This document shows, one piece after another, positions 7,262 to 15,018 of a DNA stretch of 15,018 bases. The position numbers and the translations under genes were made by a program. The stretch is from the NCBI GenBank assembly GCA_019314005.1, contig JAFDAE010000107.1:1-15018 (forward strand), written 5' to 3'. The DNA comes from Deltaproteobacteria bacterium (GTDB taxonomy: Bacteria > Desulfobacterota > Desulfobacteria > C00003060 > C00003106). The notes beneath the pieces were generated by a model. It did not search any database. It was not told the origin of the DNA and saw nothing but the letters and a program-made list of their open reading frames with translations. Each line of letters begins with the position of its first letter. Positions within the stretch are counted from its first letter, which is position 1.

Positions 7262-7279
7262 GTCCCGCCAAGGCGGGAC
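7262..7279. repeat. Perfect GC-rich hairpin in element C
   Basis: GTCCCGCC, a 2-base AA spacer and GGCGGGAC form a perfect 8-bp inverted repeat of REP-like appearance at the broken end of the nested D copy. It has no T-run and is therefore not a typical terminator. Confidence 0.55.
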
Positions 7280-7324
7280 GGAGAACGCAGTATTGGGACA
7301 AAAAATGCCTCTTCTGGACGAACA

Positions 7325-8726
<1,402 letters not shown>

Positions 8727-8759
8727 AATCTCTTCTCCGTTCTTTAAATTGTGTCCATT

Positions 8760-8782
8760 CAGAGATGGTAAAAGCATCTCTG
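8760..8782 (-). promoter_or_regulatory. Hairpin in the guaB leader
   Basis: CAGAGATG and CATCTCTG form a perfect 8-bp inverted repeat around a 7-nt loop, about 35 bp before the guaB ATG. It lies in the predicted 5' untranslated leader (transcription start about 8826). It has no U-run and is not a known riboswitch that I recognise. It also argues against a longer GuaB N-terminus from 8801. Confidence 0.45.
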
Positions 8783-8820
8783 GATTGACATTATTTAACA
8801 AAAGGGGGAATCCATTGCAA

Positions 8821-8852
8821 CGGTTTATTTGTACTATAAAGAGAATAAACCG
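8821..8852. promoter_or_regulatory. Inverted repeat over the guaB -10 region, possible operator
   Basis: CGGTTTATT (8821-8829) and AATAAACCG (8844-8852) are perfect 9-bp arms separated by 14 bp. They bracket the guaB -10 box and its predicted start point, a position suited to a repressor site. It is not the E. coli PurR consensus, and the binding protein is unknown. Confidence 0.45.
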
Positions 8853-8860
8853 CTTGACAA
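8833..8860 (-). promoter_or_regulatory. Promoter of guaB-guaA-ispF
   Basis: On the minus strand, TTGTCA (8860-8855), a 16-bp spacer and TATAGT (8838-8833) form a good sigma70-type promoter about 107 bp before the guaB ATG. Its -35 box overlaps the -35 box of an opposing promoter. Confidence 0.65.
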
Positions 8861-8883
8861 TGCTCTGTTCGCAAAACTATATT
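8854..8883 (+). promoter_or_regulatory. Divergent promoter toward the YciO-family gene
   Basis: TTGACA (8854-8859), an 18-bp spacer and TATATT (8878-8883) predict a start near 8890 and a leader of about 170 nt before the ATG at 9060. The -35 box is shared in antiparallel fashion with the guaB promoter. Confidence 0.55.
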
Positions 8884-8910
8884 TTCATCTATCATTGGTC
8901 ATTCGTCATT
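8883..8910 (-). repeat. Heptamer tandem array, inverted copy (4 units)
   Basis: Read on the minus strand: AATGACG, AATGACC, AATGATA, GATGAAA, four units of exactly 7 bp. It is the reverse-orientation partner of the array at 9005-9053, so the two could pair in a transcript. Confidence 0.7.
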
Positions 8911-9004
8911 TGAGATAAGATTTCTATTACTACAGCAATATTTTTACAAAAGTGTAAATTCAATTGCTTATATGGTATCAAAGATAAAAATCGATCCGAT
9001 TTTC

Positions 9005-9053
9005 AATGACTAATGACAGATGGCTAATGACAGATGACCAATGACAAGTGACA
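9005..9053 (+). repeat. Heptamer tandem array (7 units) abutting the YciO-family start
   Basis: Seven units of 7 bp in strict phase: AATGACT, AATGACA, GATGGCT, AATGACA, GATGACC, AATGACA, AGTGACA (consensus RATGACA). The array ends 6 bp before the ATG at 9060 and occupies the place of the ribosome binding site; no other SD is visible. The segment at about 9024-9045 matches the reverse complement of 8890-8911 at 18 of 22 positions. Confidence 0.75.
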
Positions 9054-9059
9054 AATACC

Positions 9060-9668
9060 ATGTTGATTGAAATAAATTCACACAACCCTCAGCCTCGCCT
9101 TATTAGCGAGGTGGTTGACGTTCTGAAGCAAGGAGGCATTATAGCCTATCCTACTGATACTTATTACGGTATCGGATGTGATATATTCAATAAGCAGGCA
9201 ATCCAGAAGATATATCGGTTAAAAAAACAACATCCCGGCAAGCCTTTTAGTTTTATATGTTCTGATCTAAAACACATAAGCCGCTATGCCAAGGTGTCCA
9301 ATTACGTCTACAGAACCATGAAGCGTCTTCTTCCCGGTCCTTACACATTTATTCTCTCTGGATCAAAAATGGTTCCCAAAATTATGATTACAAAACGCAA
9401 AACCGTGGGGATACGGGTGCCCAACCATACGATTTGTACAACTCTGGCAAAAACCTTTGGCAATCCTATACTCAACACTACTGCTGCCACCCCGGACGGG
9501 GAAATATTTTCTGACCCCTCATTACTTAATGATTTCTTTGGCGGTCAAATAGACGCGGTCATAGATGGTGGACCAGTACCAGGACAACCTTCCAGCATTA
9601 TCTCTCTAATAGATGATATTCCTGAAGTGATACGGGAAGGCTTGGGAGATGTGAGTAGTTTTTTGTAG
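9060..9668 (+). CDS. Sua5/YciO/YrdC/YwlC family protein
   Basis: The 202-aa protein has the YrdC-like fold associated with threonylcarbamoyl-AMP synthesis, the first step of tRNA t6A modification. The signature YPTDTYYGIGCD starts at residue 30. It is followed by KKQHPGKPFSFIC, LPGPYTFIL, GIRVPN and NTTAA, the nucleotide- and carbonate-binding surface motifs of the family. Length and sequence resemble the YciO branch, whose role is less certain than that of TsaC/Sua5, so I give no gene symbol. I chose ATG 9060; the GTG at 9048 lies in the heptamer array. No Shine-Dalgarno is visible, only the repeats. The gene is divergent from guaB and convergent with the ihfB-like gene, 14 bp between stops. 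Confidence 0.92.
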   Translation: MLIEINSHNPQPRLISEVVDVLKQGGIIAYPTDTYYGIGCDIFNKQAIQKIYRLKKQHPGKPFSFICSDLKHISRYAKVSNYVYRTMKRLLPGPYTFILSGSKMVPKIMITKRKTVGIRVPNHTICTTLAKTFGNPILNTTAATPDGEIFSDPSLLNDFFGGQIDAVIDGGPVPGQPSSIISLIDDIPEVIREGLGDVSSFL

Positions 9669-9682
9669 AATCAAGTCCGGTA

Positions 9683-9967
9683 TCAAGTATCGTTTTGGAG
9701 AAGGTCTCTTAAAATTTCAGATAGTTTGAAGCGAACATTCAGTCGAGCAGGAACTTCCATCGGCTTGCCTGTCTTGGGATTTTTACCACTCACAGATCTA
9801 CGACTTACAACCCTGAATGAACCAAATCTTCTTAGTTCAACTGCTTCACTGCGCGTAAGCGCTTTTCCCATCTCATCAAATATGGTTTCTACAACCATCG
9901 CGATATCGGTCTTGTAAATACCCGGGTGTGCTCGCGCCAGAGATTTTATTAGTTCGCTTTTAACCAT
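9683..9967 (-). CDS. ihfB: HU/IHF family DNA-binding protein, IHF beta-like
   Basis: The 94-aa nucleoid protein bends DNA and assists recombination, replication and transcription. The family pattern is complete: KSELIKSLA at the N-terminus, the helical dimer region (about 20-42), VELRRFGSFRV, the DNA-arm tip GKNPKTGKP with the intercalating proline, and the closing helix SEILRDLL. The opening residues and its place after rpsA and sppA favour IHF beta over HU. The usual FKPGKELRD is FKLSEILRD here. No strong SD is visible before the ATG; family B element ends 14 bp upstream and may have displaced it. It is the last gene of the hisC-cmk-rpsA-sppA-ihfB cluster. IHF subunit identity is moderately sure. 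Confidence 0.93.
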   Translation of the reverse strand: MVKSELIKSLARAHPGIYKTDIAMVVETIFDEMGKALTRSEAVELRRFGSFRVVSRRSVSGKNPKTGKPMEVPARLNVRFKLSEILRDLLQNDT

Positions 9968-9980
9968 GAGAAGAATAACC

Positions 9981-10163
9981 TAAGAGCCTCTTGCAGAAAC
10001 AACTTCGTCACGAGATCGTGCGAAAAAGTTCTGCGCAAGGAAGAGGAATCAAATCGCCGCAGGCATAGCGGTAGCTACGTTGAGGACGATTTTACGACGA
10101 TGACGCAGCGCAGGACTTTTGCAGCCGATCGCAGTAGATGGCTGTTTCTGCAAGAGGCTCCTA
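9981..10163. mobile_element. MITE-like palindromic element, family B
   Basis: Perfect 18-bp inverted repeats, GAGCCTCTTGCAGAAACA, lie at 9984-10001 and in reverse complement at 10143-10160. The interior is also imperfectly palindromic: CTGCGC near 10031 with GCGCAG near 10107, and TAGCTAC near 10073 at the centre. The whole 183 bp could fold into one hairpin. It has no coding capacity. It occupies almost all of the sppA-ihfB gap, and the sppA stop TAG abuts its right repeat. No second copy occurs in the window. Confidence 0.65.
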
Positions 10164-11045
10164 AGGTCTATACAAGTAGCCAAACTTTTGAAAGGTATTG
10201 CCGGATATGGTATCGACTAAATCTTCAACAGACCGACCCAGCAAATATTCCAATACCGAAAATCTCTTCTTCTTGGGATAACTGACAATAGGTTCCCCTT
10301 TAATCCCTCCCAGTTTTCCTGCCATAGCAATAGCGTCTTCCAATCCTCCAAGGCTGTCAATCAGTCCAAGCTTCTTTGCCTGTTCGCCTGAAAAAATACG
10401 CCCATCAGCGATTGACTCAATCTTTTCCATAGGGATATCTCGCTCATTTGCCACTGCGTCTACAAACTGACGATGAACATTGTCGATAAACTTTTGAAGA
10501 AGTATTCGCTCTTCCGGAGCCATCTTACGTAATGGTGATCCGATATCTTTGTATGGACCGCTTTTAATAACCTCAGTAGCAAGTCCTATCTTTTTAATGA
10601 TATCCTCTACACTAACAAATTCCATGATAACGCCGATACTGCCGGTGATTGTCCCGGGATTGGCCATAATATGATCTGCGCCTGCTGCTATATAATATCC
10701 TCCAGAAGCTGCAACAGATCCCATGGAGGCCACTACTTTTTTAACCAACGCAGTCTTTGCCACCTCATTATAGATCTCCTGGGAAGGAGCCACGCCCCCT
10801 CCCGGAGAATCTATCCTCAAGACAATAGCCTTGACGCTTTCATCTTTGCGAAACTCTTTCAGATGCTTTACTACCAATTTTGCATCGGTAATAACGCCCT
10901 TAACTTCTACGACCCCTACCTTATCACCAAATTCAAATGCGGAATCACTTCTACTTAAGAAGAAAAGCGCCACCGCAAACAAACAGATAATGACAATAAC
11001 AACTATCAAAAATGAAAAAATAAAGGGGTGTCTTCGCGCAAACAT
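10161..11045 (-). CDS. sppA: Signal peptide peptidase SppA
   Basis: SppA is a membrane-anchored serine protease that degrades cleaved signal peptides. The 294-aa protein has one N-terminal membrane segment (about residues 8-30, FIFSFLIVVIVIICLFAVAL), leaving the catalytic domain outside the cytoplasm. The Ser/Lys dyad is S114 in AASGGYY and K166 in GPYKDIGSP, 52 residues apart as in the single-domain Bacillus SppA. IDSPGGG (78-84) is the oxyanion region. This is the short form, not the double-domain E. coli form. It begins 7 bp after the rpsA stop, with AGGG in the intergenic bases, so it is cotranscribed with rpsA. Its TAG stop abuts the inverted repeat of element B. Confidence 0.96.
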   Translation of the reverse strand: MFARRHPFIFSFLIVVIVIICLFAVALFFLSRSDSAFEFGDKVGVVEVKGVITDAKLVVKHLKEFRKDESVKAIVLRIDSPGGGVAPSQEIYNEVAKTALVKKVVASMGSVAASGGYYIAAGADHIMANPGTITGSIGVIMEFVSVEDIIKKIGLATEVIKSGPYKDIGSPLRKMAPEERILLQKFIDNVHRQFVDAVANERDIPMEKIESIADGRIFSGEQAKKLGLIDSLGGLEDAIAMAGKLGGIKGEPIVSYPKKKRFSVLEYLLGRSVEDLVDTISGNTFQKFGYLYRP

Positions 11046-11052
11046 TACGACC

Positions 11053-12945
11053 CTAAGCGTCCGCCTTAATATCCTTTTCCGGAGATGGAGATTCAGATGG
11101 TTCCGACAATGCCTCGTGATTAATGTTCAGTTTCTCTTTCAAGTTCTCTTTTAACAGCTCGCCAAAAGTTGATGTAGCTCCTTTGCTGTTATTGAGATAC
11201 TTATGAAAGTCCTTATCCGTATCAGCCTCATCCAATTTCTTGAGAGATAGGCCTATTCGCCGCTCTTTGCTGCTCACATTTACAACCTTTGCAGAAAGAG
11301 CATCACCTACATTGAACTTGCCAACAGGTGTTTTCACCTTCTCTTTTGAAACTTCTGAAACATGAATAAGGCCTTCAATCCCTTTTTCAAGTTCTACAAA
11401 GACACCAAAATCTGTAACATTAGTAACTGTACCGGAAACCTTTGTCCCGACATGATAGCGATCCGGGATTGTTTGCCAAGGATCGAGTTCAAGCTGTTTT
11501 ACGCCAAGAGAAAAGCGTTCATTTTCCTTGTCGACATTAAGGACTATTGCTCGTACTTCCTCACTCTTTTTATATAATTCCGATGGATGTTTGATCCGCT
11601 TGGTCCACGAAATATCAGAGATATGAACCAGGCCGTCTATCCCTTCTTCTATCCCTATGAATAGACCAAAATCTGTAATGTTTTTAACTTTACCTTCTAT
11701 GACTGTGCCAACCGGATATTTGTCTGACACAACATCCCATGGATTCGGAGCAAGCTGCTTCATCCCGAGAGAAACTCTTCTGTTTTCAGCGTCGATGTTG
11801 AGTATAACTACATCTATAATATCCCCTATCGAAACCACTTTTGATGGATAGCGGATCTTTTGGGTCCAAGACATTTCAGAAACATGTATCAATCCTTCTA
11901 CACCTTTTTCCAATTCTACAAAAGCGCCATAGTCGGTCAGACTTATAACTTTTCCGGTAACCCTTAATCCTACAGGATAACGCTCATCTGCCGTAGTCCA
12001 CGGATCCGGCACCAGTTGTTTCATGCCGAGAGAAACACGTTCACGCTCCAGGTCAAGACTAAGTACCTTTACCTCTATCTCGTCTCCAACGGCAACTAAA
12101 TCAGAAGGATGGACCACTCGTCCCCATGACATATCCGTAATGTGAAGAAGCCCGTCTATTCCCCCTAAGTCTATAAAAACACCGTATTCAGTTATATTTT
12201 TGACAACCCCCTTTATGACCTTACCTTCAGTAATGGTCTCCAGGGTCTTCTGCCTGAGTTTGTCTCGCTCTTTTTCAAGAATAACTCGCCTGGACAAAAC
12301 AATATTGTTTCTCTTTTTACTGTACTTAAGTATCTTAAAATCAAAGCTGTTACCAACTAAATGATCAAAATCTCTGATCGGGCGCAGATCCACTTGAGAA
12401 CCCGGCAAGAATGCCTCCACACCTATATCAACGGAGAATCCTCCCCTGACACGATTGGTAACAATTCCTTTAACAGCTTCGTCACTCTCGTATGCCTTTT
12501 TGATGTCATCCCAGACTTTCATCTTGGCGGCTTTTTCCTTGGAAAGATAAATTGTATCTTCATCTTCCTTCCATTTTTCAAGTAATACATCTACTGTATC
12601 ACCAAGCTTGACATCTACCTGTCCGTCCTTATCTCGAAACTCGTTGATAGAAATCTGTCCCTCTGATTTGTAACCGATGTCCACCAAAACATATTCTTTA
12701 TCTACCTTTACAACTTTCCCAGCGATAACTTCACCTTCCTGGATATGTTTCATGCTCTCGTCCAAGTACATCTCCATAAGGTTTTCTTGTGACTCGTCAT
12801 CGTCGTCCATCATGTCGGAATGGTCGCTTTCCGTGTTCATCTCAGCCTCTGCTTCCGTTTTTGTCAGCTCTTCGGCTTTTGCAGTCTCATCTCCCTCCTC
12901 TGCTTTTTCTTGTTCTGTTATTTGGTTTCCTCCCAACTCTTCCAT
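11053..12945 (-). CDS. rpsA: Small ribosomal subunit protein bS1, six S1 domains
   Basis: bS1 helps the 30S subunit capture and unfold mRNA. The 630-aa protein (ATG 12945 with AGGGGG about 9 nt upstream; a TTG sits one codon earlier) has six OB-fold S1 repeats. These begin near residues 70, 155, 240, 325, 412 and 499. Domains 3-6 carry the classical GxVxxITDYGxFVxL...GLxHxS core, separated by SLGMKQL-type linkers. The order and the FLPGSQVDLRP segment in domain 2 match E. coli S1. It is longer than E. coli S1 (557 aa) mainly because of an acidic N-terminal extension of about 60 residues with runs of D/E (MMDDDDESQEN). It lies between cmk and sppA, a widespread arrangement (cmk-rpsA). Confidence 0.97.
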   Translation of the reverse strand: MEELGGNQITEQEKAEEGDETAKAEELTKTEAEAEMNTESDHSDMMDDDDESQENLMEMYLDESMKHIQEGEVIAGKVVKVDKEYVLVDIGYKSEGQISINEFRDKDGQVDVKLGDTVDVLLEKWKEDEDTIYLSKEKAAKMKVWDDIKKAYESDEAVKGIVTNRVRGGFSVDIGVEAFLPGSQVDLRPIRDFDHLVGNSFDFKILKYSKKRNNIVLSRRVILEKERDKLRQKTLETITEGKVIKGVVKNITEYGVFIDLGGIDGLLHITDMSWGRVVHPSDLVAVGDEIEVKVLSLDLERERVSLGMKQLVPDPWTTADERYPVGLRVTGKVISLTDYGAFVELEKGVEGLIHVSEMSWTQKIRYPSKVVSIGDIIDVVILNIDAENRRVSLGMKQLAPNPWDVVSDKYPVGTVIEGKVKNITDFGLFIGIEEGIDGLVHISDISWTKRIKHPSELYKKSEEVRAIVLNVDKENERFSLGVKQLELDPWQTIPDRYHVGTKVSGTVTNVTDFGVFVELEKGIEGLIHVSEVSKEKVKTPVGKFNVGDALSAKVVNVSSKERRIGLSLKKLDEADTDKDFHKYLNNSKGATSTFGELLKENLKEKLNINHEALSEPSESPSPEKDIKADA

Positions 12946-12990
12946 CAAACGTATACCCCCTAAAGTTATTTTTAAGCCTATAAAAATTTT

Positions 12991-13019
12991 ATACTACCAG
13001 AATTCCACTGAAAACACAA
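12991..13019 (-). promoter_or_regulatory. Possible internal promoter of rpsA
   Basis: On the minus strand, TTGTGT (13019-13014), a 17-bp spacer and TAGTAT (12996-12991) lie in the 90-bp cmk-rpsA gap, which is AT-rich. Each box matches the consensus only partly. Confidence 0.3.
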
Positions 13020-13035
13020 CCAGATAAAAGATCAT

Positions 13036-13704
13036 TTATAGTGTCCGTTCAGAAATATGTCGCATCATCGTTTCGAGAACACTTTTAATGCCCATCTTAC
13101 TGGAATCTATTCTAATTGAATCCTCGGCCGGTTTTAAGGGTGACAGAGAGCGCGTAGAATCGTTCTCATCACGTTTTTTCATATCAGCAGCGACCTCGGC
13201 CTGGGTAATCTCAGTTCCTTTATCACTTAATTCCTTATAACGCCGAGAAGCCCGTATTTCGTGAGCGGCATCAAGATAAAATTTTACGTCAGCATGTGGG
13301 AAAACCACTGTGCCCATATCGCGTCCCTCTAAAATAACTCCTCCGTCCTTACCCATATCGCGCTGTATATCTAAAAGATATTTTCTTACAACAGGCTTGG
13401 CGGATAACCGTGATGCGAGCATAGTAATCTCTGAAGTCCGTATACGATCCGACACGTCCTGTCCGTTCATAAAGAGACGGAGCCCGTGCTGTCCATTACG
13501 AAATTCGAGCGTTATTTTTTTAACAAGGTCTGAAAAGAAATCTTCGTCTTCGACACAATTAGCGGATACAGCAGCTAATGCTACAGCCCGGTAAAGAGCG
13601 CCGGTGTCTACATACACATATCCTAAGTGCTTCGCAAGTAATCGACTTATAGTTGTTTTCCCGGCACCGGCAGGACCGTCGATCGTTATAATCTTACGTT
13701 TCAT
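13036..13704 (-). CDS. cmk: Cytidylate kinase
   Basis: Cmk phosphorylates CMP and dCMP with ATP in the cytoplasm. The 222-aa protein starts with the P-loop region ITIDGPAGAGKTTISR, followed by YVDTGALYRAVA, the CMP-binding insert, EGRDMGTVVFPHADVKFYL and a lid-type RSLSPLKPAEDSIRIDSS. The length is typical. Its ATG lies inside the end of hisC (11-nt overlap, 13694-13704), so translation is probably coupled. It is followed by rpsA after 90 bp. Confidence 0.97.
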   Translation of the reverse strand: MKRKIITIDGPAGAGKTTISRLLAKHLGYVYVDTGALYRAVALAAVSANCVEDEDFFSDLVKKITLEFRNGQHGLRLFMNGQDVSDRIRTSEITMLASRLSAKPVVRKYLLDIQRDMGKDGGVILEGRDMGTVVFPHADVKFYLDAAHEIRASRRYKELSDKGTEITQAEVAADMKKRDENDSTRSLSPLKPAEDSIRIDSSKMGIKSVLETMMRHISERTL

Positions 13705-14788
13705 TTAATACTTTCTCCAGGGCCTTGATAAAACGCTCGTTTTCTTCCGGTAGCCCCACAGTCACTCGTATATAGTTTGGATAACCATAGGCGGTCATAG
13801 CACGCACAATCACACCCTGGCGAAGCATCTTCTCGTAGACAGCTTTTGCATCCATGCCTACATCTATTAAAAAGAAGTTCGTTTGGGTAGTATAATATCG
13901 AACACTTAGTCTATCCAACTCCCTATAAAGATATTTCAAACCGGTGTGTGTAAGGCTTAAAGTCTTTGCGAAAAACTCATCATCATCCAAGGCTGCTAAT
14001 GCACCTGCTTGGGCCAGGGCGTTCGTATTAAATGGTTGCCGAACACGATTAATAAAACCGGCCATCTCCGCTGACATAACGCCATAGCCGACCCTGAGTC
14101 CTGCCAGTCCGTATGCCTTTGAAAAGGTACGAAGCGCCACGACACTTTTGCCGGAATCAATATAGTCAAGGCCTACAGGACAATCACGTTCTTGTACAAA
14201 TTCTATATACGCCTCATCCACTGCCACAATAACATCCGAAGGGACCTGTCGCAAAAATCTTTCAAAGGCATCCCTTGAGACAATGGTTCCGGTCGGATTG
14301 TTTGGGTTGTTGACAAAGATCATTCTGGTATCTGAACTAATCCGATCGGCCATGGACTCAAGATCGTTCTTAAAATCTTTAAGTGGTACTACCTTGTTAT
14401 GACATCCGGCTGCCCGTATCAAAAGATCGTACATGAGAAATGATGGAAAAGGCGAAATGACTTCATCCCCCGGCTTAAGATAGGTTCGTATCAAAAGTTC
14501 AATAATCTCGTTTGAACCATTGCCCAACACAATCTGATTCGGGGATACGTTCAACTTTTCCGCCAAACGATGGATCAAATAATATCCACTTCCATCCGGA
14601 TATCTATGTAGACGCGCAAGATGGGCGGTTATTGCCGCAACCGCCTTTGGAGAGGGGCCTAAGGGGTTTTCGTTTGACGCCAGCTTGATCGAATCCTTGA
14701 TGCCGTATTCTCTTTCAAGCTCTTCGAGAGGTTTTCCCGGAGGATAAGGTTTAATCTCCGCTATATAAGATGGTACCCGGGGCTTAAT
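13694..14788 (-). CDS. hisC: Histidinol-phosphate aminotransferase, apparently with an ATT start codon
   Basis: This PLP-dependent class I/II aminotransferase acts in histidine synthesis. Next to cmk it could also serve aromatic amino acid synthesis. The common-start ORF begins at a TTG (14578), but the frame is open and homologous for 70 codons further. Reading KPRVPSYIAEIKPYPPGKP, then KLASNENPLGPSPKAV and RYPDGSGYYL, it is a complete HisC N-terminus. In-frame TGA and TAA lie just upstream (14795-14810). The only codon in the right place is ATT at 14788-14786, preceded by a perfect AAGGAG (14804-14799) 10 nt away. This gives 364 aa, the normal length. Further motifs are GNGSNE (89-94), NPNNPTG (161-167), D191 in DEAY, the PLP lysine K224 in TFSKAYG and R232. 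It overlaps cmk by 11 nt. Confidence 0.9.
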   Translation of the reverse strand: MKPRVPSYIAEIKPYPPGKPLEELEREYGIKDSIKLASNENPLGPSPKAVAAITAHLARLHRYPDGSGYYLIHRLAEKLNVSPNQIVLGNGSNEIIELLIRTYLKPGDEVISPFPSFLMYDLLIRAAGCHNKVVPLKDFKNDLESMADRISSDTRMIFVNNPNNPTGTIVSRDAFERFLRQVPSDVIVAVDEAYIEFVQERDCPVGLDYIDSGKSVVALRTFSKAYGLAGLRVGYGVMSAEMAGFINRVRQPFNTNALAQAGALAALDDDEFFAKTLSLTHTGLKYLYRELDRLSVRYYTTQTNFFLIDVGMDAKAVYEKMLRQGVIVRAMTAYGYPNYIRVTVGLPEENERFIKALEKVLNET

Positions 14789-14802
14789 GTCGTTTTTTCT
14801 CC

Positions 14803-14817
14803 TTTATCAAAGGTCTT
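14803..14817 (-). repeat. Family D end next to the hisC ribosome site
   Basis: Minus strand AAGACCTTTGATAAA resembles the D terminus GAGACCTTTGCATAA and runs directly into the hisC SD AAGGAG. A second D-like end in the opposite sense starts at 14877. Confidence 0.45.
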
Positions 14818-14876
14818 TTTAGATTGCGCATACCAGAAACATACAATAAAAGTCAAACCTATTGTTGCACTATTCT

Positions 14877-14915
14877 GAAACCTTTGAAAAACGCGACATT
14901 TTTTTGCCCGGCAAG
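14877..14915 (+). repeat. Partial family D copy
   Basis: GAAACCTTTGAAAAACGCGA, then CATTTTTTTGCCCGGCAAG, aligns with the left end of the full D copy (GAGACCTTTGTATAATGCGA, then CATTTTTCCGTCAGGCAAG). Similarity fades after about 39 bp. Confidence 0.6.
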
Positions 14916-15018
14916 TTGAGCGAAGTGAAATCCCGTCGCCGGGGGAAGGCGATAATAATCGCTCATATTATTGAGCAACCGGTTTTAGTAGAATTTCGAC
15001 GGTCCGTTTTTTTGTGCG

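Larger units (their letters stand above)
14789..15018. other. Upstream region of hisC with repeat D remnants
   Basis: No gene is supported here. Inverted D-like ends occur at 14803-14817 and 14877-14915. The reading strand for hisC has TTGACT near 14857 but no convincing -10, so I do not call a promoter. Two small adjacent hairpins (GCGAT/ATCGC at 14949-14962 and GCTCA/TGAGC at 14961-14976) and a CCCGGC/GCCGGG pair (14908-14940) follow. The window ends before any neighbour gene appears. Confidence 0.5.

Noticed and set aside
7262..7279. GC hairpin as terminator between guaB and guaA
   Set aside because: No T-run follows on either strand and it sits inside a repeat element.
8727..8801. Longer GuaB N-terminus from 8801
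   Set aside because: The family starts at [15 protein letters not shown]; the upstream 25 codons contain a perfect hairpin and follow the predicted promoter, so they are leader.
8883..9053. CRISPR array
   Set aside because: Units are 7 bp, contiguous, without spacers, and no cas gene is near.

Overview
The window looks like a core chromosomal segment of a Gram-negative bacterium of moderate GC. It is probably a member of Desulfobacterota (former Deltaproteobacteria) or a relative. The support is the gene order hisC-cmk-rpsA(S1)-sppA-ihfB, a bS21 gene, a MEP-pathway gene, a REC-GAF-HD-GYP regulator, and a small four-cysteine ORF next to gpsA. The lineage is an inference from gene content and order; no database was searched.

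Layout. Positions 1-2037 (+) hold the 3' part of gpsA, a small Cys4 protein, a repeat-rich spacer of about 470 bp and rpsU, closed by a strong terminator. Positions 2195-4632 (+) hold a Rossmann/DUF2520 protein translationally coupled to a REC-GAF-HD-GYP c-di-GMP phosphodiesterase. A promoter and a roughly 260-nt 'large' SRP RNA follow at 4655-4950 (+). Positions 4971-8726 (-) form a purine/isoprenoid group guaB-guaA-ispF, in which guaB is broken by an internal deletion and frameshift. A divergent control region (8727-9059) leads rightwards to a YciO/YrdC-family gene (9060-9668, +). Positions 9683-14788 (-) form the cluster hisC-cmk-rpsA-sppA-ihfB. hisC appears to use an ATT start codon.

How the genes work together. 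The window is mostly housekeeping: phospholipid precursor supply (gpsA), translation (rpsU, rpsA, SRP RNA, YrdC-family protein), GMP synthesis (guaB, guaA), isoprenoids (ispF), CMP phosphorylation (cmk), aminotransfer to histidinol-phosphate or aromatic precursors (hisC), membrane proteolysis (sppA), nucleoid architecture (ihfB-like) and c-di-GMP signalling.

The unusual layer is intergenic. At least four families of short palindromic, MITE-like sequences occupy the gene junctions: family A after gpsA, B between sppA and ihfB, C between guaB and guaA, and D dispersed at several loci, once inside C. In three cases the stop codon of the upstream gene lies at the very tip of the element's terminal inverted repeat. 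A 7-bp tandem repeat is present as two arrays in opposite orientation in the leader of the YciO-family gene. I found no CRISPR array, tRNA, rRNA, transposase or defence system, and no clear candidate for a wholly new multi-gene system. The best leads are the element/stop-codon pattern, the heptamer arrays, the guaB lesion and the ATT start.
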